DNA of 64,000 nt from an uncultured Collinsella sp. (GTDB lineage: Bacteria; Actinomycetota; Coriobacteriia; Coriobacteriales; Coriobacteriaceae), in the NCBI GenBank assembly GCA_958370785.1, contig CATXKN010000006.1:62001-126000 (forward strand), read 5' to 3'. Positions 46,179-53,781 of this stretch are shown here, piece after piece. Below the pieces are notes generated by a model. The model saw only the letters and a program-made list of their open reading frames with translations, searched no databases and was not told the DNA's origin. Each line of letters begins with the position of its first letter. The stretch's first letter is position 1. A program made the position numbers and the translations under genes.

Positions 46179-46892
46179 ATGACGGATCATCGCGCCTCGC
46201 GCCTACTCACAAAAATGGAGATTCCGCTGCTCCTGGCGGTGCCGGCAGTGATGACTGCGGCGTTGCTGGCGGGCATTGAGCAGGCGGCGCTTGCCATGCT
46301 GGTTGTAGTGGCGCTCGTGCTCGCGCTGTTCTTTGCGGGCTATGAGACCTCGCGCCCGGGCCTGCGCCAGATCATGCCCACGCTGGTGCTGGCGGCGCTG
46401 GCCGCGGCGGGGCGCATCCTGTTTGGGCCCATTCCCGATTTTAAGCCCGTGAGCGCTATCGCCATTATCGCGGGTGCGACACTTGGCCGTCGCAATGGTT
46501 TTATGGTCGGCGCGTTGGCAGCGCTGACCAGTAATTTCTTTTTTGGACAGGGCATGTGGACGCCATGGCAGATGTATGCCTGGGGTCTGGTTGGCTATGT
46601 TGGCGGCGCGCTGGCGCATGCGGGCGCGTTCGACCGTGCGGATGGAACCGTGCGCATGCCGGCGCTGTTGGCATATGGCTTTGCCTCGGGCTTGCTGTAT
46701 GGCGTCGTAATCAACGCGTATGACATCATTGGTTTTGTGCAGCCGCTCACCTGGGCAGGCGCCGCAGCGCGTCTTGCTACGGCGGTGCCGTTCGACATCA
46801 TGCATAGCCTCGCGACCTGCGTGTTTTTGGCCGCTCTGTACAAGCCCTGGTGTCGCCGCATCAACCGCGTCGTCGTGAAGTACGGGCTGTAG
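46179..46892 (+). CDS. ECF transporter substrate-binding (S) component
   Basis: The 237-residue protein has six or so helices and the conserved FKPVSAIAIIAGATLGRRNG and ALAALTSNFFFGQGMWTPWQ segments of ECF S components. It should bind the vitamin or metal carried by the T and A components just upstream. Similar S proteins are often listed as cobalamin or unknown-vitamin binders; I cannot choose the ligand, and no riboswitch was recognised upstream of ecfT. The start is the ATG 4 bases after the ATPase stop. Confidence 0.82.
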   Translation: MTDHRASRLLTKMEIPLLLAVPAVMTAALLAGIEQAALAMLVVVALVLALFFAGYETSRPGLRQIMPTLVLAALAAAGRILFGPIPDFKPVSAIAIIAGATLGRRNGFMVGALAALTSNFFFGQGMWTPWQMYAWGLVGYVGGALAHAGAFDRADGTVRMPALLAYGFASGLLYGVVINAYDIIGFVQPLTWAGAAARLATAVPFDIMHSLATCVFLAALYKPWCRRINRVVVKYGL

Positions 46893-46938
46893 TGGCGGTT
46901 GCGCCGGGGCGAGAATCAATACTGCCTCGGTGTCATAT

Positions 46939-47092
46939 CAAAACTATGCCGGTTTACGGGGCTGGATTGACGCAGACCGACTATACCGGCATTTTTCGAA
47001 AATAGATGAGCCGTCTACCTGCGGCTTTATTTTGCTCGAATTGCGTGTGGTTAGGGATCTGCGATTCAGCCCCGTAAACCGGCATAGTTTTG
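46939..47092. repeat. MITE-like element 1 (26-bp perfect ends)
   Basis: Ends 46939-46964 and 47067-47092 are exactly complementary (left begins CAAAACTATGCCGGTTTACG). The inside holds CTACCTGCGGCTTTATTTTG and a GTGGTTAGGG stretch that recur in element 2, and a degraded copy of the end (CTATACCGGCA). Confidence 0.7.
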
Positions 47093-47196
47093 GAATGGCC
47101 GGCTGATATGACGGGCGTCGTGGCCCTCGGAGAGCCAAATCGATTCGTTTTTTTCCGCCCCCAGACGTCCCCAGGGAATCAGTTGACGGCGCTTGC

Positions 47197-47352
47197 CACG
47201 AAACTGGCCCATCTACTACGTTTAACCCGATACCTCAAACCATACCCGCGTTTTATGAAAAACCGCAGGCTCTCTACCTGCGGTTTTCTTTTTGCGTTGT
47301 TCGCTGTGGTTGGGGGTAGTGGCTTAAACGTAGTAGATGGGCCGATTTCGTG
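47197..47352. repeat. MITE-like element 2 (28-bp ends)
   Basis: Ends 47197-47224 and 47325-47352 are complementary with two mismatches (left begins CACGAAACTGGCCCATCTAC). They have no similarity to the ends of element 1, but the inside shares CTACCTGCGGTTTTC and GTGGTTGGGGG. AAAACCGCAGG/CCTGCGGTTTT (47259-47287) is a terminator-like stem for the converging exonuclease gene. The rest of 46893-47428 shows nothing else. Confidence 0.7.
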
Positions 47353-47428
47353 GCGGGTGGGCCGCGTGGATTCCCTCGCGAGGTGAAAATGACCTGTTTT
47401 CCTCCGTCCCCGGGGGATCATCTGGGGG

Positions 47429-48247
47429 TTAGAGCTCCAGGGCGAGGGTGACGGGGCAGTGATCGCTGCCGAAGATGTCGCCGCGGATGCCGGTGCCGCG
47501 TACGTTGCCGGCGATTGCGTCGCTTACCAGGAAGTAGTCGATGCGCCAGCCTGCGTTGTTCTTGCGGGCATTAAAGCGGTAGCTCCACCAGCTGTAGACA
47601 CCCTCAACGTCGGGGTTTGCCGCGCGCCAGGTGTCGGTAAAACCGGCGTCGAGCAGCTCGGTAAACTTGCCGCGCTCCTCGTCCGAAAAGCCTGCGTTGC
47701 CGCGGTTGGACTTGGGGTTCTTAAGGTCGATCTCCTCGTGAGCCACGTTAAAGTCGCCGCAGGTTACGACGGGCTTGCTGGTTTCGCGCTCAAGCGCGCT
47801 CAAAAAGCCGCGGTAGGCATCGTCCCAGGCCATGCGCACGTCGATGCGGGCAAGCTCATTTTGGGCGTTGGGCGTGTAGACGTCGACAAACCAAAACTTG
47901 TCGAACTCGAGCGCGCAGACGCGGCCCTCGGTTGCGGCTTGGGCGACGAGCTCGGCCGCCTCGCCCTCGCCGGCATAGGGCAGCAGTGCGTCGGCGCGCA
48001 GCACGCGTAGCGGTTCCTGGCGGCTAAAGACCGCAGTGCCCGAATAGCCCTTGCGCTCGGCGTAGCTCCAGGTTTGGTGGTAGCCGGGCAGGTCGATATC
48101 GACCTGGCCCTCCTGCAGCTTGGTCTCCTGCAGCGCTAGGATATCGACATTGAGCTCCTGTGCGATCTGGATAAAGCTCGGGTCTTTTTTGAGCACGGCG
48201 CGCAGGCCGTTGACGTTCCACGAGGCGAAAGTGTAAGTCTGAGGCAT
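47429..48247 (-). CDS. xth: Exodeoxyribonuclease III family AP endonuclease
   Basis: The enzyme cleaves DNA at abasic sites in repair. The 272-residue protein has FASWNVNGLR, LALQETK, VCGDFNVAHEEIDLKNP-like text (GDFNVAHEEID), SWWSYRFNARKNNAGWRIDYF and the terminal GSDHCPV with the catalytic Asp-His. These are all conserved ExoIII residues. A ribosome site (AAAGGA) precedes the ATG on the minus strand. It diverges from the sirtuin gene. Confidence 0.95.
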   Translation of the reverse strand: MPQTYTFASWNVNGLRAVLKKDPSFIQIAQELNVDILALQETKLQEGQVDIDLPGYHQTWSYAERKGYSGTAVFSRQEPLRVLRADALLPYAGEGEAAELVAQAATEGRVCALEFDKFWFVDVYTPNAQNELARIDVRMAWDDAYRGFLSALERETSKPVVTCGDFNVAHEEIDLKNPKSNRGNAGFSDEERGKFTELLDAGFTDTWRAANPDVEGVYSWWSYRFNARKNNAGWRIDYFLVSDAIAGNVRGTGIRGDIFGSDHCPVTLALEL

Positions 48248-48360
48248 GGTGTCCTTTCGACGGGGTTGGCAGGCTTAAGATTAACGCAACAAGAGCGGGG
48301 CGGAGTCCGCGAGTGATGGTGCGAACGCCACCGTCCCGGAGACACGGACGGAGGACATAT

Positions 48361-49113
48361 ATGACGCAGGCAATATCGGACCCCAAACAGGCCTCCGCCG
48401 CGCTGGCGGAGCTGTTCGAAACCCATAGCCACGTGGTCTTCTTTGGCGGCGCGGGTGTTTCCACGGCAAGCGGCATTCCCGATTTCCGCAGCGTGGACGG
48501 TCTGTATCACCAACGGTTTTCCTATCCGCCCGAGACCATGCTCTCGTACGGCTTCTACGAGGCGCATCCGGCGGAGTTTTTCGACTTCTACCGGACCAAG
48601 ATGATCGCCCCTAACGCCAAGCCCAACCGCTGTCACACCAAACTCGCCGAGTTGGAGCGAGCCGGCAAGCTCGATGCCGTGGTGACACAAAACATCGACG
48701 GTCTGCACCAGATGGCGGGCTCGCAGCGCGTGTTTGAGCTGCATGGCTCGGTCCACCGCAATATCTGCCAGACGTGCGGCGCGGTCTACAACGCCGAATG
48801 GATTTGCACACGCGAGCACGAAGATGCCGCGGGCGTGCCCGTGTGTCCTGCGTGCGGCGGCCGCATCAAGCCCGATGTAGTCCTCTACGAAGAACCGCTC
48901 GACGAGCGTGTGCTTACCGGCGTCGTCGCTGCCATCGCCGCAGCCGACGCCCTCATTGTGGGCGGGACCTCGCTCGTGGTGTATCCGGCGGCGGGCCTCA
49001 CGCGTTACTTTACTGGCGATACGCTGGCCATTTGCAATTTGGCGCCCACCGATCAGGATGCAAATGCCGACCTGCTGATTTCTTGCGACATCGCGGCCGC
49101 GTTTGCGTTCTAG
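48361..49113 (+). CDS. NAD-dependent deacylase (sirtuin)
   Basis: The 250-residue cytosolic enzyme removes acyl groups from lysine using NAD+. Motifs are GGAGVSTASGIPDFRS (NAD binding), TQNIDGLH, the catalytic His in ELHGSVHR and a zinc site in CQTCG and CPACGG. GGTSLVVYPAAG follows near the C terminus. GGAGGA sets the ATG at 48361; an open frame extends 48 bases upstream without a ribosome site. Confidence 0.94.
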   Translation: MTQAISDPKQASAALAELFETHSHVVFFGGAGVSTASGIPDFRSVDGLYHQRFSYPPETMLSYGFYEAHPAEFFDFYRTKMIAPNAKPNRCHTKLAELERAGKLDAVVTQNIDGLHQMAGSQRVFELHGSVHRNICQTCGAVYNAEWICTREHEDAAGVPVCPACGGRIKPDVVLYEEPLDERVLTGVVAAIAAADALIVGGTSLVVYPAAGLTRYFTGDTLAICNLAPTDQDANADLLISCDIAAAFAF

Positions 49114-49207
49114 CCCGCGCGCGCGGATACAATAGAAAGACTGATTGCAAAGCGACCCCGCCGCCAGCGCCCGAGCGCGGCGGCGTGGGCATTTTAGGAG
49201 GATGTTC

Positions 49208-50941
49208 ATGGCGAACGACAGCAAGACATGGCGGTGCGGAAAGTACGAGCTCAGCTTTGACCGTCCGCGTATCATGGGCGTCCTCAACGTGACGCCCGAT
49301 TCGATGAGCGACGGCGGTGAGCACTTTGACCAGGATGCCGCTATCGAGTACGGCCTGGCGATGCTCGATGCCGGTGCCGACATCATCGACGTGGGCGGTG
49401 AGTCCACGCGCCCCGGCTTTACCCCGGTCAACCCCGACGAGGAGGCGCGTCGCGTGCTGCCCGTCGTGCGCGCGCTCGCCAAAGAGGGCGCCATCGTCTC
49501 GATCGATACGCGTCATGTGGCGGTTGCCAAGGCGGCAGTGCGCTGCGGTGCTTCGATTGTCAACGACGTGACGGGCTTCACCGATCCCAAGATGGTTGAG
49601 TTCGTTAAGACGAGCACCTGCGGCGTTATCGTAATGCACGCCGGCGAGGTCGCCGCACCCGCACGCACGCACGCGACGGTGCAGCTCGATACCTCGGCTG
49701 CGGCGTTTGTTGCCGAGAAGGCACGCGAAGCGGCGGTCGAGGCCGCGCGCGAGGCCGAGAAGCCGGCCCGTCGCCGTCGCGGCAAGTTGCTGGGCGAGCC
49801 CAAGGTTGAAGCCAAGCTTCCGGGCGGTGTGGTACAGCCCTCGCTGCCGCTTGGCGAATCGGAGCCCGCGCCCGAGTCTGTTGACGAGCCGGAGACGCCG
49901 GCTGCCGAGCAGGCTGCCCCTGCCGCCGCTGCGCCCGAGACCGTGCCCGCAGCTACCGAAGCCGTACCAGAGCCCAGTGACCACCTGGCCGCCATGATGC
50001 GCCGCAGTGCCCGCCGTGAGGAAGCCTATGTACCCACTTCGCAGCTCCGCCGCTTTACCCTGCCCGATTCTGCACCCATCATGCGCCGCGTCATGGGCTT
50101 TCTGTCCGATCAGGCCCGCACACTCATCCATGCTGGCGTGTCGCGCGGCCGTATCTGCATCGATCCCGGCCCGGGCTTTGGCAAGACGGCCAACGAAAGC
50201 ATCGTCATCCAGCGCGAGACCGCCAAGATGGCGTCGCTGGGCTATCCGCTCATGTGCGCCGTGTCGCGCAAGCGCTTTGTGGGCGCCGTCTCGGGCGTGA
50301 CCCAGGCCGCCGCGCGCGATGCCGCCACGTTTGGTGTGTGCCTGGGCGCCATCCAGGCCGGTGCCAACATTGTGCGCGTACATGACGTTGCGGGTTTTGC
50401 GCAGTTCCTGAACGGTTACTGGGCCGTTGCCAAGCCGCAACCGCGCCGCGCGTTTGTGGCCGTGGGTTCCAACCTGGGGCATCGCTGCGACAACATCCGC
50501 GCCGCGCGTGACATGATCGCCGAGATTCCGCTCACCTGCGTGTCCAACTGCTCGCGCATCTACGAGAGTGAGCCGGCCTACGAGACGCGCCAGGACGCAT
50601 TCGCCAACGCCGTCATCGAGATTAAGACCGAGCTTGCGCCGCTGGTGCTGCTCGACGAGCTCATGAAGATCGAGGCCGAGCTGGGCCGAGACCGCTCCAA
50701 AAAGGCCAAGGCAAACGGCCCGCGCACCATCGACTTGGACCTGCTGTGGATGGACGGCGAGACCCACGGCGGCAAAAAGCTGCGCCTGCCGCATCCGCTC
50801 ATTGGCGAGCGCGATTTTGTGCTGGTGCCGCTCGAGGACCTGATGCACGACCCGGCGCGGTTCTTCCGCTACAACGGCGTCGAGGTCAAGGAGCCCGAGG
50901 ATCGCGTGGGCCATATCGTGGGCGAATTGGGGCGTATGTAG
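49208..50941 (+). CDS. folP: Dihydropteroate synthase - HPPK fusion (FolP-FolK)
   Basis: The 577-residue protein joins two folate steps. The DHPS part has IMGVLNVTPDSMSDGG, DVGGESTRPG, IDTRHVAVAKAA, IDPGPGFGKT and the final SRKRFVGA and VRVHDV segments. The HPPK part (from about 412) has FVAVGSNLG and NGPRTIDLDLLW. Between MHAGE (about 143) and IDPGPGFGKT (about 315) there are ~170 residues rather than the usual ~65; the extra ~105 are Ala/Glu/Pro-rich and look disordered. AGGAGG sets the ATG at 49208. folB/folE are not adjacent. Folate made here also feeds PurN. Confidence 0.92.
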   Translation: MANDSKTWRCGKYELSFDRPRIMGVLNVTPDSMSDGGEHFDQDAAIEYGLAMLDAGADIIDVGGESTRPGFTPVNPDEEARRVLPVVRALAKEGAIVSIDTRHVAVAKAAVRCGASIVNDVTGFTDPKMVEFVKTSTCGVIVMHAGEVAAPARTHATVQLDTSAAAFVAEKAREAAVEAAREAEKPARRRRGKLLGEPKVEAKLPGGVVQPSLPLGESEPAPESVDEPETPAAEQAAPAAAAPETVPAATEAVPEPSDHLAAMMRRSARREEAYVPTSQLRRFTLPDSAPIMRRVMGFLSDQARTLIHAGVSRGRICIDPGPGFGKTANESIVIQRETAKMASLGYPLMCAVSRKRFVGAVSGVTQAAARDAATFGVCLGAIQAGANIVRVHDVAGFAQFLNGYWAVAKPQPRRAFVAVGSNLGHRCDNIRAARDMIAEIPLTCVSNCSRIYESEPAYETRQDAFANAVIEIKTELAPLVLLDELMKIEAELGRDRSKKAKANGPRTIDLDLLWMDGETHGGKKLRLPHPLIGERDFVLVPLEDLMHDPARFFRYNGVEVKEPEDRVGHIVGELGRM

Positions 50942-51643
50942 ATGATCGAGATGAATGCTGTTGCCGCCGGTACCGAGCTCGACGCGGCGCGTGACGCGGG
51001 CCGCGAGGGCATGTCCGCGGGCTGGTGCGCGTGGAGTGCGGGCGATGCATCGCTGACGTTTTCGCTGGTCGTGCGCCCCGATGTGAACATGCACGCCTTC
51101 CACGGCCTGCCGTTTGTGGCCGCAATGGGCATGATGGACGCGCTCGCGGGCACGGCCGCAACGCCGGGTCTGGGGCTTGCCGGCAAGGTGGGCATCCAGT
51201 GGCCGAGTGACATCGTGTGCGGCGCTCCTGCGTTTGAGACGTCGCTCGCGCGCGTCGCCGTCAACGGTGGTGCCGGTGCTGCTGGCATGTTTGCCGCGGT
51301 GACGGTTGATGTTGAGCGTGCGGCGCTAGGCGAGCTTGGCGTGGATGTGGCTGACGAGGTGCTGGCCGAGGCATTGGCCGCCGCCGTGCTGACCCGCGTT
51401 GACGCCTGGGCGGTTGTCGCCAACACGCCACAGGGCGCCGCAGGCCCGCTGGCTCCCGTACTGGGCGAGTACTTCGACATGGTGCCGCTGCTCGGTCGCC
51501 AAGTTGCGGCGGTGTCGCCCAACGGCCTGCCGCTCGCGGTCGGCGTCTTTGCGGGCCTGGACATCTGGGGTCGCGCGACCATTAAGACCGACGCCGGCGA
51601 GCAAGAGTTTCCGCCCGAGGCCGTGCGCATCCGCGGTCTGTAG
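50942..51643 (+). CDS. BirA-like biotin/lipoate ligase family protein (divergent)
   Basis: The 233-residue protein has the order of a biotin protein ligase catalytic domain: LTFSLVVRP strand, VAAMGMMDALAG helix, VGIQWPSDIVCG (compare the family's KWPND), and a small C-terminal part ending GRATIKTDAGEQEFPPEAVRI. It lacks the GRGR(x)G ATP/biotin loop and the usual lysine after WPND, so activity is doubtful. It starts directly after the folP-folK stop and is co-translated with it. The function is uncertain; a repurposed or inactive ligase is possible. Confidence 0.5.
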   Translation: MIEMNAVAAGTELDAARDAGREGMSAGWCAWSAGDASLTFSLVVRPDVNMHAFHGLPFVAAMGMMDALAGTAATPGLGLAGKVGIQWPSDIVCGAPAFETSLARVAVNGGAGAAGMFAAVTVDVERAALGELGVDVADEVLAEALAAAVLTRVDAWAVVANTPQGAAGPLAPVLGEYFDMVPLLGRQVAAVSPNGLPLAVGVFAGLDIWGRATIKTDAGEQEFPPEAVRIRGL

Positions 51644-51679
51644 CGCGAGGCGCCCGCACCCAAAGACAACGATGACAAC

Positions 51680-51713
51680 GAAGCCCTTCTCGGCCTGCAC
51701 CGGGGAGGGCTTT
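51680..51713 (+). terminator. Terminator after the BirA-like gene
   Basis: AAGCCCTTCTC pairs with GGGGAGGGCTTT around GGCCTGCACC with a small bulge; the right arm ends in TTT. Confidence 0.55.
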
Positions 51714-51740
51714 CGCGTGACTGCAGGGCGGCATCTCGGT

Positions 51741-51867
51741 CCTATTCCTCAAAACTGAAAAATTTTCGTTTTTGAGGAATAGGAAACATGCACGATATCG
51801 CTGTGCTGGGCGTGTTCGAGGAGTCTCTATTCCTCAAAATTGAAAATAATTCAGTTTTGAGGAATAG
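51741..51867. repeat. Pair of ATTCCTCAAAA hairpins
   Basis: Hairpin 1 (51741-51783) uses CCTATTCCTCAAAAC and GTTTTTGAGGAATAGG; hairpin 2 (51827-51867) uses CTATTCCTCAAAATTGAA and TTCAGTTTTGAGGAATAG. They are variants of one sequence about 85 bases apart, and arms can also pair across the two. They are AT-rich against the GC-rich background and separate the converging BirA-like and coaX genes. Confidence 0.7.
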
Positions 51868-51925
51868 GCTTGGCGAACGTTTGCGGGGGCTGTGGCATCG
51901 GGCGTGCTCGACTTAGGTCCCCGCC

Positions 51926-52699
51926 CTACCCCAGCTTCTGCATGCGGCGGTAGATTTCGCAGATGCCCATAATGGTGAGCTGTCCATCGACCACGTCGAA
52001 GGCGTCGGTCGAATCGGCGACGATGCTGGCGAGGCCGCCCGTGGCGATAACGGTGACGTCCTCGCGCCCCAGCTCGTGCTTCATGCGCGCGACCAGGCCC
52101 TCGGCCATGGCGGCAGCGCCCGTTACGGCGCCGACCTTGATGCACTCCTCGGTATCGCGGCCGATGGCGTGCTCGGGTGCCTCGAGCGGAACGCTGGCGA
52201 GCTTGGCGGCTCGGGCGGCGAGCGCGTCCATCGAAATGCGGATGCCCGGCGCAATCGCTCCGCCAATGTAATAGCCGTCCTCGTCGATGACGTCGATATT
52301 GGTCGCGGTACCAAAGTCCACCACGATCGCCGGGGCGCCGTAGAAGGTCTCGGCAGCGACGGCGTTGGCGATGCGGTCGGCACCAACGGCCTGGGGGCGC
52401 GCCGCCCGCAGCTTGGTCACGGCCGCCGTCTGCGGCCCGATGACGATGGCGTCTGCCGCGATGCGGTCGGCCACGGCGTGCCATTCGCGCGAGAGCTGCG
52501 GCACCACACCGGCAAAGGCGATTGCGTCGACCGCGCCGAGCGAGAGGTCGTACATCTTAAAGAAGCCCATCAGGCGCACGTGGATCTCGTCGGCGGTATA
52601 GGAGCGGTCGGTGGGCATACGCCACGACTGCACCAGCTCGTCTCCGTCAAACAGGCCCATGGCCGTCTGCGTGTTTCCCATATCGATAGCGAGCAGCAT
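51926..52699 (-). CDS. coaX: Type III pantothenate kinase
   Basis: CoaX phosphorylates pantothenate, the first step to coenzyme A. The 257-residue protein has the LLAIDMGNTQTAMGLFD phosphate loop, GPQTAAVTKL, GADRIANAVAA, IVVDFGTATNIDVI and GGAIAPGIRIS. The frame continues far upstream through an antisense copy of the tRNA, which is not translated; the conserved start is the ATG at 52699. Confidence 0.94.
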   Translation of the reverse strand: MLLAIDMGNTQTAMGLFDGDELVQSWRMPTDRSYTADEIHVRLMGFFKMYDLSLGAVDAIAFAGVVPQLSREWHAVADRIAADAIVIGPQTAAVTKLRAARPQAVGADRIANAVAAETFYGAPAIVVDFGTATNIDVIDEDGYYIGGAIAPGIRISMDALAARAAKLASVPLEAPEHAIGRDTEECIKVGAVTGAAAMAEGLVARMKHELGREDVTVIATGGLASIVADSTDAFDVVDGQLTIMGICEIYRRMQKLG

Positions 52700-52835
52700 G
52701 TCTACTCCAGGTGTCGGCGTAAAAGGACGCGCACCATTGTATACGCGCCGCCGACAGTGCTCGGCTGCGATTCGTTTACGGTGATATGGGCTGAGGGGTT
52801 TAAATATGAAGGAATTATGCTCTACGAGATTTTCC

Positions 52836-52864
52836 TTGCCGTTTACCGAACTCCCGCGTAATAT
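52836..52864 (+). promoter_or_regulatory. Promoter of the initiator tRNA gene
   Basis: TTGCCG (52836-52841), a 17-base spacer and TAATAT (52859-52864) form a good housekeeping promoter. The tRNA begins 31 bases after the -10 box. Confidence 0.75.
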
Positions 52865-52895
52865 TCTTTCTTGCGCACATGAGGCGCCCAGACAT

Positions 52896-52972
52896 TGCGG
52901 GGTGGAGCAGTCTGGTAGCTCGCCGGGCTCATAACCCGGAGGTCGTAGGTTCAAATCCTGCCCCCGCGACCA
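52896..52972 (+). tRNA. Initiator tRNA-fMet (CAT)
   Basis: The 77-base cloverleaf has acceptor TGCGGGG/CCCCGCG, D stem GAGC/GCTC, anticodon loop CTCATAA in stem CCGGG/CCCGG, T arm GTAGG-TTCAAAT-CCTGC and an encoded CCA. Initiator marks are the three G:C pairs next to the anticodon loop, A11:U24 in the D stem and a weak U1:G72 end pair. Confidence 0.95.
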
Positions 52973-53060
52973 AGAACTTGCAGCTCGTCGGCCTAGCCGG
53001 CGAGCTTTTTTGTTATTCCGGGACTGTATTTTCGGTCCAATTCTCGGCCTCTCAATCAAA

Positions 53061-53279
53061 ATCTCAATCTGTAACATCTAGACCCGATTTGGACGGCTAG
53101 GTGTTACAGATTGAGATGTTGAGTCCCCGCCTGGACGGTTTGTCTAAATCTGTAACACGAGGGACGGATTTTGCCGAGTTGTTGTTACAGATTGAGATTT
53201 TCTGGCAGGCGGGTTTGGTTTGTCTCGATCTGTAACATCTGGGACCCATTTTGCCGAGTAACTGTTACAGATCGAGACG
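53061..53279. repeat. Alternating 15-mer array, locus D (3 units)
   Basis: Units lie at 53061-53117, 53141-53198 and 53221-53279, with 25-base loops starting at 53077, 53158 and 53238 (steps 81 and 80). The loops of units 2 and 3 share GGGAC and TTTTGCCGAG. The array starts 88 bases after the tRNA. Confidence 0.85.
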
Positions 53280-53308
53280 CTGGCTCCGCGTGTGGCGTCG
53301 ACGATTGG

Positions 53309-53527
53309 ATGCCCCTTAATGTTCTCGATGCGGATCGATTGTCGGTGGGCAAGTGGGTGATCAACTCGCTGGTCATGGGCGTGTTTGTGCCGGCCTTTGG
53401 AATCGCACTTGCGGTTTGTCTGGTCATGTCGGGAACGCTCGTGTGCTCGGCAATCTTTGGAAAAGAGCGCACTATTCAGGCACTTACGCCGCTCGATGTG
53501 CTCGAGGCGCAGCAGAACCATAAATAA
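53309..53527 (+). CDS. Small membrane protein or gene remnant
   Basis: The 72-residue frame has a hydrophobic segment of about 35 residues (VINSLVMGVFVPAFGIALAV and on), then a charged tail ending EAQQNHK. It begins right after array D and has no good ribosome site, so it may be the 3' end of a larger membrane-protein gene cut off by the array. I do not recognise the family. It is kept because the codon pattern and length of hydrophobic run look real. Confidence 0.35.
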   Translation: MPLNVLDADRLSVGKWVINSLVMGVFVPAFGIALAVCLVMSGTLVCSAIFGKERTIQALTPLDVLEAQQNHK

Positions 53528-53781
53528 GAAAACTCGATTATCAGGGGCGGGTGCTACAAGGCACACCGCCCCCTTTGTGCGTATGGCGCCAGGACCATGC
53601 GCTCGAAAGCGTTGTCCAAACGCATAGTTCATCCGCACAAAGCCCGTGGTCGCTATGGGCAAACATCGGTGCGCCTGCACATGGTTTTGAGCCTGTTTTC
53701 GAGCGAAAGTATGCCTGTCGATACACATGCAATTCGCATGAAGCCCGGGCTCGTCCAAGAGCCCTATAAAGGAGGATTCGC

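Noticed and set aside
52700..53077. N-terminal extension of coaX reading through the tRNA
   Set aside because: The extension contains the familiar translated antisense tRNA text and lacks a start signal; the conserved CoaX start is at 52699.
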